The position numbers and the translations under genes are program-made. From positions 898,426-962,425 of the forward strand of contig CAADRB010000036.1 in assembly GCA_900708905.1 (NCBI GenBank): a stretch of DNA of 64,000 nucleotides. The letters are read 5' to 3'. The notes under the pieces were generated by a model. It was not told where the DNA came from. It saw only the letters and a list, made by a program, of their open reading frames with translations, and did no database searches. Shown piece after piece: positions 50,301 to 62,932 of the stretch. Position 1 is the first letter of the stretch; each line of letters starts with the position of its first letter. Source of the DNA: Hymenolepis diminuta (taxonomy: Eukaryota; Platyhelminthes; Cestoda; Cyclophyllidea; Hymenolepididae).

Positions 50301-53280
50301 TTGTTTTAACTATTATTTTAAGTGATTTTTAGAATTATCTTTTTATTTCCATAAAATAATTATCAAAGTCGCGTAACAGTTGTACTGCGAATTGAGAGTA
50401 CCTTCCAGTCTGCTTGTACATATTTCTGTTCCCATCTACTGAAGCTTAGATAGTTTTGAAGTTGCGGTTTTTAATTAAAAAATTCAGAGAATCTAACTTA
50501 TGTAATCCTCCTTCATATCTTAATTGAACTTACTAATCAGACCTAGGGAATTAAAGTCCTTGGGACCAAAGAACATTTCGAATACCATTTAGGACACGTG
50601 GATCATGGTATTTATGCTCTTTAATTTTCCTCCCAATGAACATTATGCAAAATTTTTATGGTCAAGTTTATTTTTTCAACAAAATGAAGATGCCAGACAT
50701 GCTTTAAGCAATTAAATTACTGGCGTAACTACTGAGCAGGGAAGTAATGAAAACGCGAGACTATAATAAAATGGTCCATTTGAATTCCCAATGCCTACAT
50801 GCACCATTGATCTGATTCAAGGGGCAAAAATAAATAAGGTAGGATTTTATAAATTTTCTGCTTTGCTTTATCATTATCATCTTCTCTTTCTCATCTCGCC
50901 CATTATCCCTAGTCGTTATAGGCCTATTTTAACTGAGTAAATTGTAATCTATAATAGGGACGTGACAAATATCATCTATCTGATATGTGTTTGGAACATT
51001 TTCAAATTGTACTACCAGAGTTAGATGTGTAACAGTTCATAATTGTTATCTTTGGTCCACTTGATCAAAATTTTCGTACTGATGATTATAGTGGGACTAG
51101 TAACTTGAAGATACTAATAAAAACTTGATGCTTAATAGAGTTTTAAGTATGAAATTTGCTGTGCAGAGATGAGGGCAAAAAATTGAAAAATATTTTTCTA
51201 TAGAGACTTTTTAAATACTTTGGAGAATTCTGAATACGTGATGATTGTACTAGCCGTTGATTTTCAAGTGCGAACGGTGGTATTTCCATCACTCTGAAAT
51301 GCGTAAGCCAAACTAATTGTTATCCTAAGTCTATTTATTTATAAGTCGTGCCAAGGAAATTATTCGATAAAGGGATGGAAAAATATCGTTTACTAATGCT
51401 TTGATTTGACTTATCTGCGAAATTTCATTATTAACATTCAAGCGTTTTGGTAACCTCCTTCTGTTTCTTCGATTTGTGTTGATCAGTTCTAAAAATCAAA
51501 TATTCCTTGCCGTGCATCCTTGCACTTGAAACCTATAACTGGATAGAGTGTTTGCTTTACCAACTTTTTTAATAAAAGTATCCAATATGAAGTTTCTTTA
51601 AGACTACAGATACAGTTATTACTACTTTATAAGTGTTAAGTTTTGCTACCCCACACTGTGAAGTAAAGAGGAGAATGTCCTATCAAAACGGCATTATTTT
51701 AATAATGACAGCTTTTGTAAAATACGCCTCTTCTGTGCCGCTTCAATGCTAGAAAGTCTAATTTCCGCCACTATCATATATTCTGTTCTCTAGATATTAC
51801 TAGACTACAGTTGACTCAGACTAGAGGGAAAAGGTTAAGACAGAATGTAGTTTAATCAAGACATTATATTAATCGAACAAAGGCATTATATAGGAATGGA
51901 AATCGTTTTTATGCTATTGACGTCCAGAGATCAAAGCACCCTCAGACTGATAAGAATTTTGTTCCACACAACTGACAAGCTGTTTGAATCGATGTGCGCC
52001 TACATATCGGTAAAGGTGATGAGCCAAAACGAAATAATCTGAGGGACTTGATTATCTTGAGACAAAATAATAACTTGTAGTAACAACTAAGGGAAACTTG
52101 AGGTTGCAGCAGAGGCAAAAATTTCATGCGCCACTGCTGGATTAGGATTATTAGGTCTCAGAGATAAGTGATGACCTAGAAAAATTTTGGAATCTTATAG
52201 GGATTCATCATTTAGACTTTGTTTCGTCGGCTACTGTTAACAACCATTTATAGTGTGATTAACCGATTGAACACTGTACTAGCTCTTGATTGTTTAGAGT
52301 TACGTTTTGCAGTCATAAGTAAGATCCGTCCGCATATTATTACTGATGCAGTTAGATCACAAGTGAAAAGAATAGCGGACAGAAATATATACTTTAAACT
52401 TCCAGTATACAACTTTTTAAATGCTTATATGACTTTGCCTTAATGCCACAGAAATAGACAAATTTCCTAATGGCGATGATCCTAATCAAGATCTTATGTT
52501 TGTAGCTTTTCAAAATTTAGGAAAACAGGAATGAAACGAAGACCATGATGATTGTTTTCTTTATATTCACGTACCAAATAGACATTCTGAAGTTGATTGA
52601 TCAGGATGCTAGAATGAAGGATTGGCCACTCTTAAATTAAATAATATCCTGCTCTCAAGATACCGAATTGTACTGAGTAGGACCTTGTCACGTATATTTG
52701 GCAAATTATTCGTAATATATATGCGTCCTATTAGAAGTTTTAAAATGAATTCAGCTCTCAGATACCAGTCATTAGTCTTCCTATCAAATGAGAGCTGTGC
52801 TGGTCTAGGCATTACCATTTCGATGTTTTTTTTTTGTTGGCCACGTTATGACACGATACGACATCATATCGTTTTTAAAATAGGCAATTATTAATTTTTC
52901 AAAGACTATCAATTGAGATGAAGACCTCATAATGGAATTGACAGTGGAGGCTAACTTACAGATGGACCGATGGAAGTCGGTGGAGTGACTTAGAGACCAC
53001 GTACGCAATGTAAATTATCCGCACTGAAATATAACATACTCTGCATTCTTCAATTGCAATCCACGAATGCGAATCAAGGTTGACATTATAATTGGTGAGC
53101 TATTCTTAATCTGATTAGCTAGATGAAATAAAATTTGCCTTTTTCACCAATTGAATTTATGCGTACATTTTATCACTGAAAATGGTATTTTGGGAATAAA
53201 TAATTCTAGCTAGTTGTACATCAAACTAGACAAATGCTCTCCACATAAATATATTTCATTGTTAATAATTGAAAATATTT
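47376..53280. other. AT-rich region upstream of the cadherin gene, no gene recognised
   Basis: Open frames of 60-90 codons on both strands (for example 52,219-52,443 and 52,622-52,894) overlap each other and show no known domain. An isolated G-rich block, GGGGCGGGGAGGGG, lies at about 47,759-47,772. A weak fragment of repeat A may lie at 53,019-53,075. Confidence 0.5.
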
Positions 53281-53339
53281 TTTTCCAGTTAAACAATTAC
53301 CAATCCTTTGTGAATAATCTTCCCGGAATTACATTCTTA

Positions 53340-53430
53340 ACATTCTTATTGGCCGGTTGCTCTGCTAAATTCTGAATGGTTAACAGCTGAACCAATCACA
53401 CTTCCTCAAAATGAGGCGCGTTTTCGCCTA
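53340..53430 (+). promoter_or_regulatory. Candidate promoter-proximal region of the cadherin gene
   Basis: Two CCAAT motifs lie 40 bases apart: one reversed (ATTGG, 53,348-53,352) and one forward (CCAAT, 53,392-53,396). An E-box CAGCTG (53,384-53,389) sits at the centre of a near-palindrome whose arms are TGGTT and AACCA. A short GC-rich hairpin, AGGCG then CGCCT (53,414-53,418 and 53,425-53,429), follows. The cluster lies 110-200 bases before the ATG in otherwise AT-rich DNA. No TATA element was placed. Promoter function is inferred. Confidence 0.3.
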
Positions 53431-53516
53431 GAAAAATGCGTAAGAATGAATATGCTCTCCTGGGTCGTCGAGACACCCTCTATTTCATGTTATTATGAAA
53501 ATTAATTGAAATCCAA

Positions 53517-53541
53517 TTTTATTTTCTATCCTCCATGCTAG
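53517..53541 (+). promoter_or_regulatory. Splice-acceptor-like tract abutting the cadherin ATG
   Basis: A pyrimidine-rich run (TTTTATTTTCTATCCTCC, 53,517-53,534) ends in TGCTAG with AG at 53,540-53,541, and the ATG starts at the next base. This is the arrangement of an acceptor for either a 5' UTR intron or spliced-leader trans-splicing, which occurs in flatworms and some other invertebrates. It may also be chance in AT-rich DNA. No upstream donor can be identified with confidence. Confidence 0.45.
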
Positions 53542-55596
53542 ATGCGAAGTTTCCTCACTTTTGGGTTATCATTTTTCGGTGATATCTCCTCACCCATCGT
53601 GATTTTATTATTAATGAGTCTTTTGAGGAAACCTTGCGGCACACTTGGTCTAAACATTCCCTGGGTGAAATCCCCCGATACAGCGGAATATTCCGAAATC
53701 CCCCTTAATGTATCCGAAAACGCAGAGAGTGGAACTATTGTAGGAGTTTTGAGACAGCATCTACCGTTTCTGAAGTCTGGGGATGATCTGCGATATCAAA
53801 TTTACAATTTAGGAACTGTCGCAGACTCCACAAGACACTCCATAATATCATCTCAGTCGGCCAATGAATCGGATTTTATCTTTCAAATTGATCCGATAAC
53901 TTCCACAATTACTGTTTTGGATTCAAGCAGTCTAGATCGAGAGAATTTATGTCCTTTTGCTTCAGGAACTGAAAAGGAATGTAGCCTTAACTACGGTGTG
54001 GCGGTTTCTCGAAGTGACAAAACTGCAACTCCGCTTACGCCTGAACAATCCTGGATTAAAGTGAAAATATTGATTAATGATGTTAATGACTGTGCTCCTC
54101 GTTTCAACAACGATTCCTCTGATATATGTAAAGTAATTGATTTACCTGAGGATACTGCAGTTGGTACGAAAGTTCCTCTTCCTGATGCAATTGATTTGGA
54201 CGGTTCACAGAATGGCCAATTAATCTACCACCTCAACTGTGAAAATGAACAAACTAATCACCCGTTTGCTTTGCATCAAACGAGAAAATTAGGAATTTCT
54301 CGGGAAGAATCTCCTGAGACTAGTCAGATCAGACTTCAGTTGCGATACCCACTGGATTACGAAGGACAGAAATCCTACAACTGTACTCTTGGTGTATGTG
54401 ATAATGGAACACCAATGCACTGTTCTACTATGCCACTTTGTATTTCCGTTCATGATGTAAATGATAATGCTCCAGTGTTTCAGAATGAAAATACTTCATT
54501 TGTCTTATCTGAGGATACCCCTGTTGGAACCAGAGTGACTAAGCTAAATGCGACAGATGCCGACAGTGGTGCATTTGGAAGTATTCGATTCGCGCTTGTT
54601 GGTGACTTGCCAGATAGCATGAGCAGTCAAAGACATTTTCGGTTGGACCCAAATACTGGTGAAATATTTCTCACATCTCCGTTACAAGGTGGAACTAAAT
54701 TTAATTTCTGGGTAGAGGCTAGAGATCGTGGTGAACCGGAATCCAGAATGAGTCGATCTACTATATCCATCTACGTCATTGATGTGAATAATCACGCACC
54801 AAAAATCAGTGTTCTTCCTGCTTCAAGCAAAATAAGGTATGGTTCTAGGCAAACGGTTAAATCCGTACTTTCAAAAGTCTCGAAAGTTTCATGTAACTTT
54901 GCCGGTGTTAAAGCTATTAAAGATTGTGATAACGCTGATAAAGTGGCTAGTCTCATCCAGGTTTTTGAGGACAATATCGCTCCATCTAATATAGCATTTA
55001 TCCAAGTAACTGATGCTGATGTAGGAGAGAATGCCCAAATTGACTGCCAACTTCATGTAAGACCTGAAATTGCATTTGGAGAGAGTATTAAACTTGTTCC
55101 AGGGCATCAGATATCCAGCAGTAAAATTGTATATAAACTTGTGCTGGAAACAATGCTAGATTGTGAGATACATTCGAGGGATAGGTACACCTCTATTTGC
55201 AATTCTGGCTGGATTATTCCTGTGAAGATTGAATGTCGGGATTTTGGAACGCCAGTGAAAAAGTCTTATCACAACATCTTTATCGAAATAATTGATAATA
55301 ATGAATTTTCCCCAGTGTTTGAGAAGGAAGTATACAGAGCTGAAATAAAGGAGAGTGCTTCTTTGGGATCAAACGTCGTGCAAATTTCTGTTACTGATGA
55401 GGATTCCGTTGTACAAGGAGTGTCTCCGAATAAAAGGATTAATTTTAAATATCTGTCTTCTCAACAAGTCCAGCAAAAACTGCGGTTTGAACTAGATTCC
55501 AAGGAGGATTTGCCATTTGCGGTGGATTCGCTTTCTGGAAGGATATATGTATCAGATAAACTTGACGCAGAAAACAAAACGGAATATAATTTCAAA
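53542..55596 (+). CDS. Protocadherin-like receptor, first coding exon (N-terminal ectodomain, partial gene)
   Basis: Cadherins are calcium-dependent adhesion receptors at the cell surface. This exon gives 685 residues in one open frame. Residues 17-28 form a hydrophobic core (SPIVILLLMSLL) fitting a signal peptide or anchor; Met25 is an alternative start. Five cadherin repeats follow: EC1 about 45-187 (LDRE 131-134, linker DVNDCAP 180-186); EC2 188-311 (PED 202-204, LDYE 271-274, DVNDNAP 305-311); EC3 312-420 (SED 323-325, DADSG 339-343, RDRGEP 394-399, linker DVNNHAP 414-420); EC4 421-591 (FED 475-477, DADVG 491-495, LDCE 539-542, linker DNNEFSP 585-591); EC5 592 onward (KES 603-605, LDAE 674-677), cut by the exon end. 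EC3 lacks the LDRE motif and EC4 carries a long insertion. An in-frame TAG lies directly before the ATG, so this is the first Met unless splicing occurs there. The frame runs into a stop at 55,606 only by reading the intron. Transmembrane and cytoplasmic parts must lie on later exons outside the window. The cadherin family is certain; the subtype is not. Confidence 0.92.
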
Positions 55597-55602
55597 GTAA
55601 GT
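55597..55602 (+). other. Splice donor of the cadherin exon (phase 0)
   Basis: GTAAGT follows AAA after codon 685 and matches the consensus donor. The interrupted protein is in the middle of cadherin repeat 5, just after LDAENKTEYNFK, where other cadherins continue with the final beta strands and a DxNDNxP linker. This supports an intron rather than a true C-terminus at the TGA nine bases later. Confidence 0.85.
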
Positions 55603-57346
55603 TTTTGAATAATATATTTTATTTCCTGCCAAAATTTATATTGGTAAATTAAAATAATAAGTAATCTTTTTAAATGAATAAATCGAACTATTCATTAATA
55701 TTAATCGAAATTTTTTAATTTATGTGAAAATATTTTAAATTCATTAAGTCAATTGAGGAAATGGTTTACAAAATTAGTTGGAAATTATTGATTTGTGAGT
55801 TTAAATCATTGGTAACTTCTTTGTTTTAAATTAAATGGCAAATGTGAGTATCATTTGCTTATTTTCTCTGCTAAAATTTTTATTTTCCTGTTGTATTAAA
55901 AATAATCTCTTTTTCCTCTTTTTACTTCCTCATTTAAATTTACCACTTATTTAAATATTTTATATTTGAACAATATATTTTTTTATAAAATGCGTTTAGA
56001 TTAATTCATAATTTTCTCGGTCGTTATTTTCACGATTTCATATGCTTCTGTTTACATTGGTGTGAATTTTTTAAAACTTTGCGGAAAAGAGAATGCAAAT
56101 TTCATTCAAATAAAAACAGGAGGCGAGATTTCAGTTATCCTTCGAAGTTGTAAAAATTAAATATTTAACTTTTTTCTAGTTGCCATTCTTTCCATCATTA
56201 CTCTTTAAGAAAGATTGGAGCATGCTATTTTGACTCGAACAAAGCATAGCCTTTCATAATAAATTCATTATTTTTGCATATCTTTCGAATTCTACAAAGG
56301 ATTGTTTAAGATTCTAAGCCGTTTTAGATTGGCAAATATTGTGAAAGTTAGAATAGAATAGTTGCTCTTGTATTTCCTCTTTTTTGAGATCATTTCCCAT
56401 GCTCAGATATCTGAGTTGCTAGTTATAGGAAGCTTTTTCATGGCTTAAAATGAAAATTTCGTTGCCATACTGTACATTTTGCTCCTATGTAGAAAGCCAA
56501 TGCCAAATGTACTACTCTCATTTACTTTCTAATATCTTAAGATTAATTAAATTGTGCTTTTTTGCAAGAGACATACCAAAATGGAACGCATGGAAATAAT
56601 GTCGACTGTCTGTGGTATACTAGAATGAAGCTAGTAGACCAGCTTTCTTAGTTCCACCCTCAAGTATCTGCTACCTATCACTTAAAATCCCGTTGTGAAG
56701 CAGGATTTTTTATCTTCTTAACCCTAATTAGAATATCCTCAGTATTAACCTTTAGGCCGTAAAGCCTGAGATACTAAGATCCCATCTTTACTACCTGCTC
56801 AATTATACGCGAAGTTAAAAGTAGAAGAGAAAATGAATATTCCTATGAATCTCACACTGGACTATATTATAATAAGTCAATCATATTAAATCAGGGCATA
56901 CCAAAATAGAGAAAATCATTTTAATCATCTGCATCCTCAAACCATTAAGGTAATTCCTATTTCAAGAGAATATTGTGGTTAGTACTTCAATTATCAAATA
57001 GAGACACTTTCCTGGAAAATTTTGGTACTTGTACTCGCACGGAGCAAAAAAATTCCCAATATACATTTATGGTTAATTTGATAGAATTCGCACTATGTAA
57101 AACGTGTTCTACACAATTTATATGCGGACTTATTTCTCTGTTAGTTATTTGCTAAATCAGCCCAACTTTTCACGTTTATCCCTGTCCATGGACGCATTTT
57201 TTCCTGTTTACAACACGGCCTAGTTATTTTTGCAGTTGGTGGTTGCGACATAAAATTACTATCAACAACTGTAGAAATGGTTCAAACGCACGCTTTCTAT
57301 GACCAAAGCCACAAATTTCGTTTTCTATCACATCCGCTCATTCTGC

Positions 57347-57368
57347 TATTATTATTATTATTATTATT
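57347..57368. repeat. (TAT)7 microsatellite in the presumed intron
   Basis: Seven TAT units. In one frame it reads as a run of leucines inside a small open frame (57,277-57,546), which therefore looks protein-like only because of the repeat. Confidence 0.9.
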
Positions 57369-60300
57369 GAAGACTTGGAAAAATTATGGTAGGAATTTAA
57401 AGTATTCAATAATCTTGAATAATAATGGGGAGACAAAGATTTTTCAGTATCCACATAATCTTCGGAATAAAACAAGAGTGAATGTGTCGAATATTGATAA
57501 GACCTCCCAGCTGTTTATGCAAAATATTTGTAGAAGGATTTATTGATTACTGCGTCCCGGCACTTGAAGCCCAATTAAAGAAACCACCTAGGTTCTTCAA
57601 TAACAAAAGAAATAAACTATTAAGTCAAAGTATGTAAGAGGTCAGTGTTAAATTTTTTTCGGGTACAGTTACTTGCTCTATTTTATAAAGACATTGGGAT
57701 TTTTACTCACTTTTAATGCACTTCAGCTTCCTACAGAGAGGTCTTTGGAAATGTCTAAAATATTATAAATTCAATTCTTTCAACTTTTTGAGATATTAAG
57801 AGATATCAAGAGCAAAGTAGAATACGTAAAGTAGTGGTATATTTGTAATATATTGAAAAAACAATATGTATCATGCTATTCGAACAAGCGGATTCTGGTT
57901 AAAAAATAGTTTGAGGAAATCATAAGGGGATTTGGTTCACAGGGTTAGGGATTTTTGCTTCTTCTCTCCTCTGTTCTAAAGAATACCTATTGCAGCTTTT
58001 CAAAAAATGTCTTGCAGGGACTCACAATCAATCTTTGGGAGTGATTCTGGTTGATCAACTTTTATAAAATCTGAAGCAACCGCGAATTTGTCGCATGAAA
58101 TCTCGAAGAGCAGTGATCGCATCAATGGTGGAAAAGCCTCGTCAACTTTTGTATATGGCAACTTCATATTTTACCATTTCCGCTCGGACTTCCTCACGAT
58201 AGTAACTTACAAATCTAAAGAATGGAATCGATATAGCTGATTATTTTACCTATGATTGTTTGAAAAAATAAAAACCGTCTTGGTGTATTGATCTTTTTGC
58301 CTTAGCCAAAACTCAGTGTTCTCGTGTGCTCTTTGTGTTTCTAGTTCTCCCTGCTACCTGATAACTCAGTGAACACGTTAGATAAATTAGGAGTTATAAA
58401 TGGCCATTTCGAATGTCATGAAAAATCGTTACACGAATTAAACACAATCAAATTTTATTTATAAAAAGTGTACAGAACTCCTAGGATTTTATACTTGGCT
58501 ATATGAACACAATCTTATCCTTTAAAGTGTTAGTATTGAGGCTAATCAAATAAATAACCAGTTTACATGAGATAACGTCGGGCCCTTAAACATCAATTAA
58601 TGGGATTTTACGAGCTACAGGCATAGATTACAGTATTTATATTACGGTGTGAAGTACCGAGACTTGAAATTCCGGAGTAAGCTCAACCAAATGGTACAGG
58701 AATCATGACAGTGAAATGGGTATCTTGTACAAATATGGTTACTAATAGAAACTTAAACGATCCGAAAGAATGTGTCTTTACCATTTTAGCTAAATCATTA
58801 CCCCCATGGTCGGTAACCAAAGTAGTGCAATATTAGTAACAGATAAACCAGCAATATACGAATAAGTGTTTTCTGTTTAATTAAAAAACTGAAAAGACTA
58901 GTTTATTTCTAATAATATACTTAAAGATTTTAAAAATGGTTCGTTTTAGGAGTATATTTTCTCAAAATATCTATAGTTTTTAAATTTTCGCTTCTAACAG
59001 CAAACAATCTTTTGTTTTAGTTGAATTTGCTGAGTTTTGAATTTTTGTCATTTGTCTCCAAACAAACGAAAGGAGTATATTTACACTATTCAGACTTAAA
59101 TATACAAAGAATTCAAAGTTGTGATTTAAATAAATAAATATTACTTCTTTAAATATTAAAATTATAATAAATATATAAGTATGCAATTCTGTTGGTGCCA
59201 ATTTTGTATTATTTATTAAGTTTTACTGCCAGAAATTTAAAATTCCCGATAAAAAAGCCACTCTAAGCAATATGTTGGCGTGGATCAACAAAAAATTCGT
59301 CCTTTTTCCTCTCCACATAAAAAGTGTGACAGACTAGACATTAAGATTAATGTTGTTCGTCAAAGATTTGAGGAAATGTCATCCCTGACCACCCAGAGTT
59401 TCAGGATATAAACCACAGTTCGTCACTTTCTGAATGGCATTTGAAATTTAAAAATTTATTTATATTTACTATTCAACTAGTAAACTCTGCAATTTTATAA
59501 TCATGTTGGTTCATATTTTTTAGCTAACATCTTGGCTATTAGAAAAAATACGCCTCTATTGACTGCCCAACCGTCTAAAGTAATGAATTGTCTATAAACG
59601 TCGCTATCGTGATTTTACTCAAAAGGCAGGAACAAATTTCGAGATTTAAATGCAGAAACACTTTAAAGCAGATATTTATGGTTAGTGAATTTGATGAACT
59701 CATCCATAATGACAAGGATCGGAAATATGAAACTTGTCCTGATTCAGTGGCTGGTATTACCTGTTCACTAATGACCAGAAGAGGAGTATTGAAAGGTACG
59801 TCTTTTGGGATGCTCTAGATAGGTTGAGGGTAGTAGTTATGTTCAGTAGGCTTGAGAAATGTTCTGTATGATTCATTTATCCTTTCGGTTGAAATTGAAA
59901 ACCACTTAAGCAAGAAGAATAATTTTCCTTGTCAATTGAGGAGATAGTTTTCCAAGATAAAGTAGAATTTTCATGATGTAAACGTTTAGAGTGGTAGTAT
60001 TTCTATGCTAAGGTGTTTACGGTTGTAATTAATACCAATACCTAGAAGTTACTTTCTTGATATCCTAAATATTGTAATTCTTCCGAAGTATCCGGCTGTA
60101 TTAATGCACCAGCATATACGGAGCCTAGGTAACTTATCAGAACCTGAAGTTGTCTTGTTTCCACGCAGGACTATTAAGTGCATATTTGGATCATTTTTGT
60201 ATATAGTTGCAAGTTTGGCTCAATTAGCATTTAATGACATGACTGATGAGTTATTTATCTTAGACCAGAATCAGTGTGAGAATCATCAACAACTCAAGGG

Positions 60301-62767
60301 AAAGTAAATTTCAAAATTAAAAGAGAAAATTAGCAATAGATTGAGTTCTGAAGATGTAAATCAACATTAGTTTTCGCCCTCCTTTGATCAAGAAAAAAGA
60401 GTGATATATAATGCCAAATTATGATGGTGATAAATAATTAGTGAAACTTCCTGAATTTTAATTTTTTTATTTTTTAATAAAATTTTACACCCATTTAGAA
60501 GCACTCTATAATGCATGTTGTTTCCTTTAGTCCTTGGCGCAGATTAAATTCTGTCGCAAATTCATAAAATTAATTTATTTGCTTTTGCAAAGATAATATG
60601 CGAATGAATCCTTAATAATGAGTACAGACTCCCAAATCATGTGAGCTTAGTCCAGTAACTACTTGTCCTTTCTGTATTCAAATGAAAAATAGTAACATTA
60701 TTTGAAAACAATGTACAACATAGAAATACCCATGAAGCGTAATATTGTCCATTTTAAAAGGAAACATGGATTTTTCCTTGAATTAATACAAATAGTGCCT
60801 GTAAATACTTGATGCATAGCTTGCTCAACATTAGGTTTTTGTATAATGTATGAATACACTGTCAGTTATTCGAAATAGTTCGCCAGGCTTTTACGGACTT
60901 TATTGTGAGGAAAGATTTTAATCTTCTTGAGTGCATTTTATTGCCCTCTGTTTTAAAATATATTTTCACTCTTAACGTAATTAATAATGAATAAGTCTTA
61001 CATCCCGTTGCAATTTCTTTACGATTTTGTACATTTGGCTTAAATATAAAATGACATTTCGATATTAAGCAACAACAATGAAAGAAAATCTTAAATCATT
61101 ATATACAGTAAATATCACTTTGCTTTGTGGTTATGTACTAATGACGATAATCTTTTATTAGTAATATTTTGATTTCATTTATTTATTTATGCTTTCCCAT
61201 TATATAATCATAAAATTCATTTAAGAACTGCTAAAAACCTTTGGCCTGGTGAAGGAGGGAAACCTATTTCAATGATTATGTGACATTTATTTAATTTTAG
61301 CACTTTTAAGACAGTTTGTTAACTTATTTGTAGCCATAATAGCGACAAATATAGTTTGGCTTTAGTGACCGTTAAAAATCGAGACAACACTGAACGTTTG
61401 ACGGTTTTATTTATCCGACTTGTCCCAACTATCTGTTCAGAATTCAAGAGTAGAATATACTGCATATGCTGAAATAATAAATATACGAATGAACATGCAG
61501 ATCTCCTGTGAAATATATACTTTCCATCCAGTGACAAAATATTTAGGACGTGGCATTGAGTCAGCGTTCAGATAAAGTTATATGTAATTTTATACAATAA
61601 CGAAATGATTTAATTAGTGAATTCCACTGAAAACTTTTCAAAATGCCCTTTTTTGCATATTCAATGAAGTGCATAGGGAGTGAAATAGATTTTATTATTA
61701 AAATCCGATAGGAGTTTTTGAATTTTATTTCATATTTGTGAGTTTATTTATCACGTACTGAATGTTCTGTACATTTAAATTTAGTGTCCTTTTTGGTTTA
61801 TAAAATTCACATCAAAAAGATGAATAAAAACATGTCTAATTATACAATTCAAATCAAATTTTTCACGTGGAGTGAGAAATTTTGAAAAACCGTACGAGGC
61901 AAATCAAAATAGAATTTCTGTGTACATTTTGACATGACGGAAATGGCTGAAGCAGTAACACCTTTTGTTTACTTTAGAATTTGTAGTATAACTTAACTGC
62001 ATACCTTTGCCTTAGCGCTCAAAGTAAATTTACTAATAATAATATCCTGATAAAATTCAAAAATTTTGCATTTCTATTGGTTGAAAGTGATTCTATAAAA
62101 CGCTGTTGCATCAAGAAACTATAAACGTCAGAAAATAAGATTTATTTAAATGCAATTTATTATATCCCTAGGTTATCCATAAGTGTGCGCACTTTAAGAA
62201 TCCTTGATTTGAACCGGTCTTACATAAACTAAATTCTTTACTTTGACAACTATGAAAATATTGTGTTTAAGATTCTGCTTATTTGCGGCTCTCTTCCCTA
62301 GGAGGATCTCAAGCATTCTATTGAGGCTGTCTGGAAATGAAAGAGCTAGTTAAGCTTAAGATTTGCAGTTTCTTTCCGTGCAGTTTGCAAAGAGGAAATC
62401 ACCGATTTATGAAATACGTCTTGTATTTCAAAGAAATATGGAAACCCTAGGAATCTGTTCAATCCGCTTTCTTACCACATTTGTATTACAAACATCTGAG
62501 AATATATCTTGTCTTTCCTTAATATATTAACCCTCTTTATGTATATCGAAACAAATCCAGTTATCAAAGCTGAAGATAATCAAGATAGCATCTTTTCAAA
62601 ATAAATGTTAAATTTTGTTAATTTGATTTTCCTCTAGGTCTACTTACGGATTTATGCATTTTTGTTAAATTTCTTAAATTATTTGTATGAAACTGCGATG
62701 AATTTAAATGAAGTAACTGTATTTGAATGCTGCTGATCAGGATTTCATAATGGCGATTTTAGGTAAG

Positions 62768-62932
62768 AGAAAGGGCAGCGGTTAACGTGTTTATCTTTGA
62801 AGTCAGGGGATACTGGTTTGACTCCAACCGGTGAGTGGGTCTGGCCAGCAAATAGATGATACTAACCAGGATGACTACCGAGAGACATTTTCCTAAATGG
62901 GCTTAGAGTTAATTAATTTAAAGTCCTCGACT
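62768..62932 (+). mobile_element. tRNA-derived SINE-like element, copy 2
   Basis: The head has an A-box-like CGGTTAACGTG (62,779-62,789) and a near-perfect B-box GGTTTGACTCC (62,815-62,825), 36 bases apart. TTTGAAGTCAGG between them matches GTGAAGTCAG of copy 1. The body (GTCTGGCCAGCAAATAGATGA, GATGACTACCGAG, TTTTCCTAA) aligns by eye with copy 1. It lies inside the presumed cadherin intron. Confidence 0.6.

Noticed and set aside
57277..57546. 89-codon plus-strand frame with a poly-Leu segment resembling a membrane anchor
   Set aside because: The leucine run is the (TAT)7 microsatellite read in one frame. No homologous domain surrounds it.
59581..59794. Possible further cadherin exon ending at a donor-like GTACGT
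   Set aside because: It has no cadherin motifs, the nearest upstream AG gives a phase incompatible with the preceding phase-0 donor, and the acceptor tract is weak.
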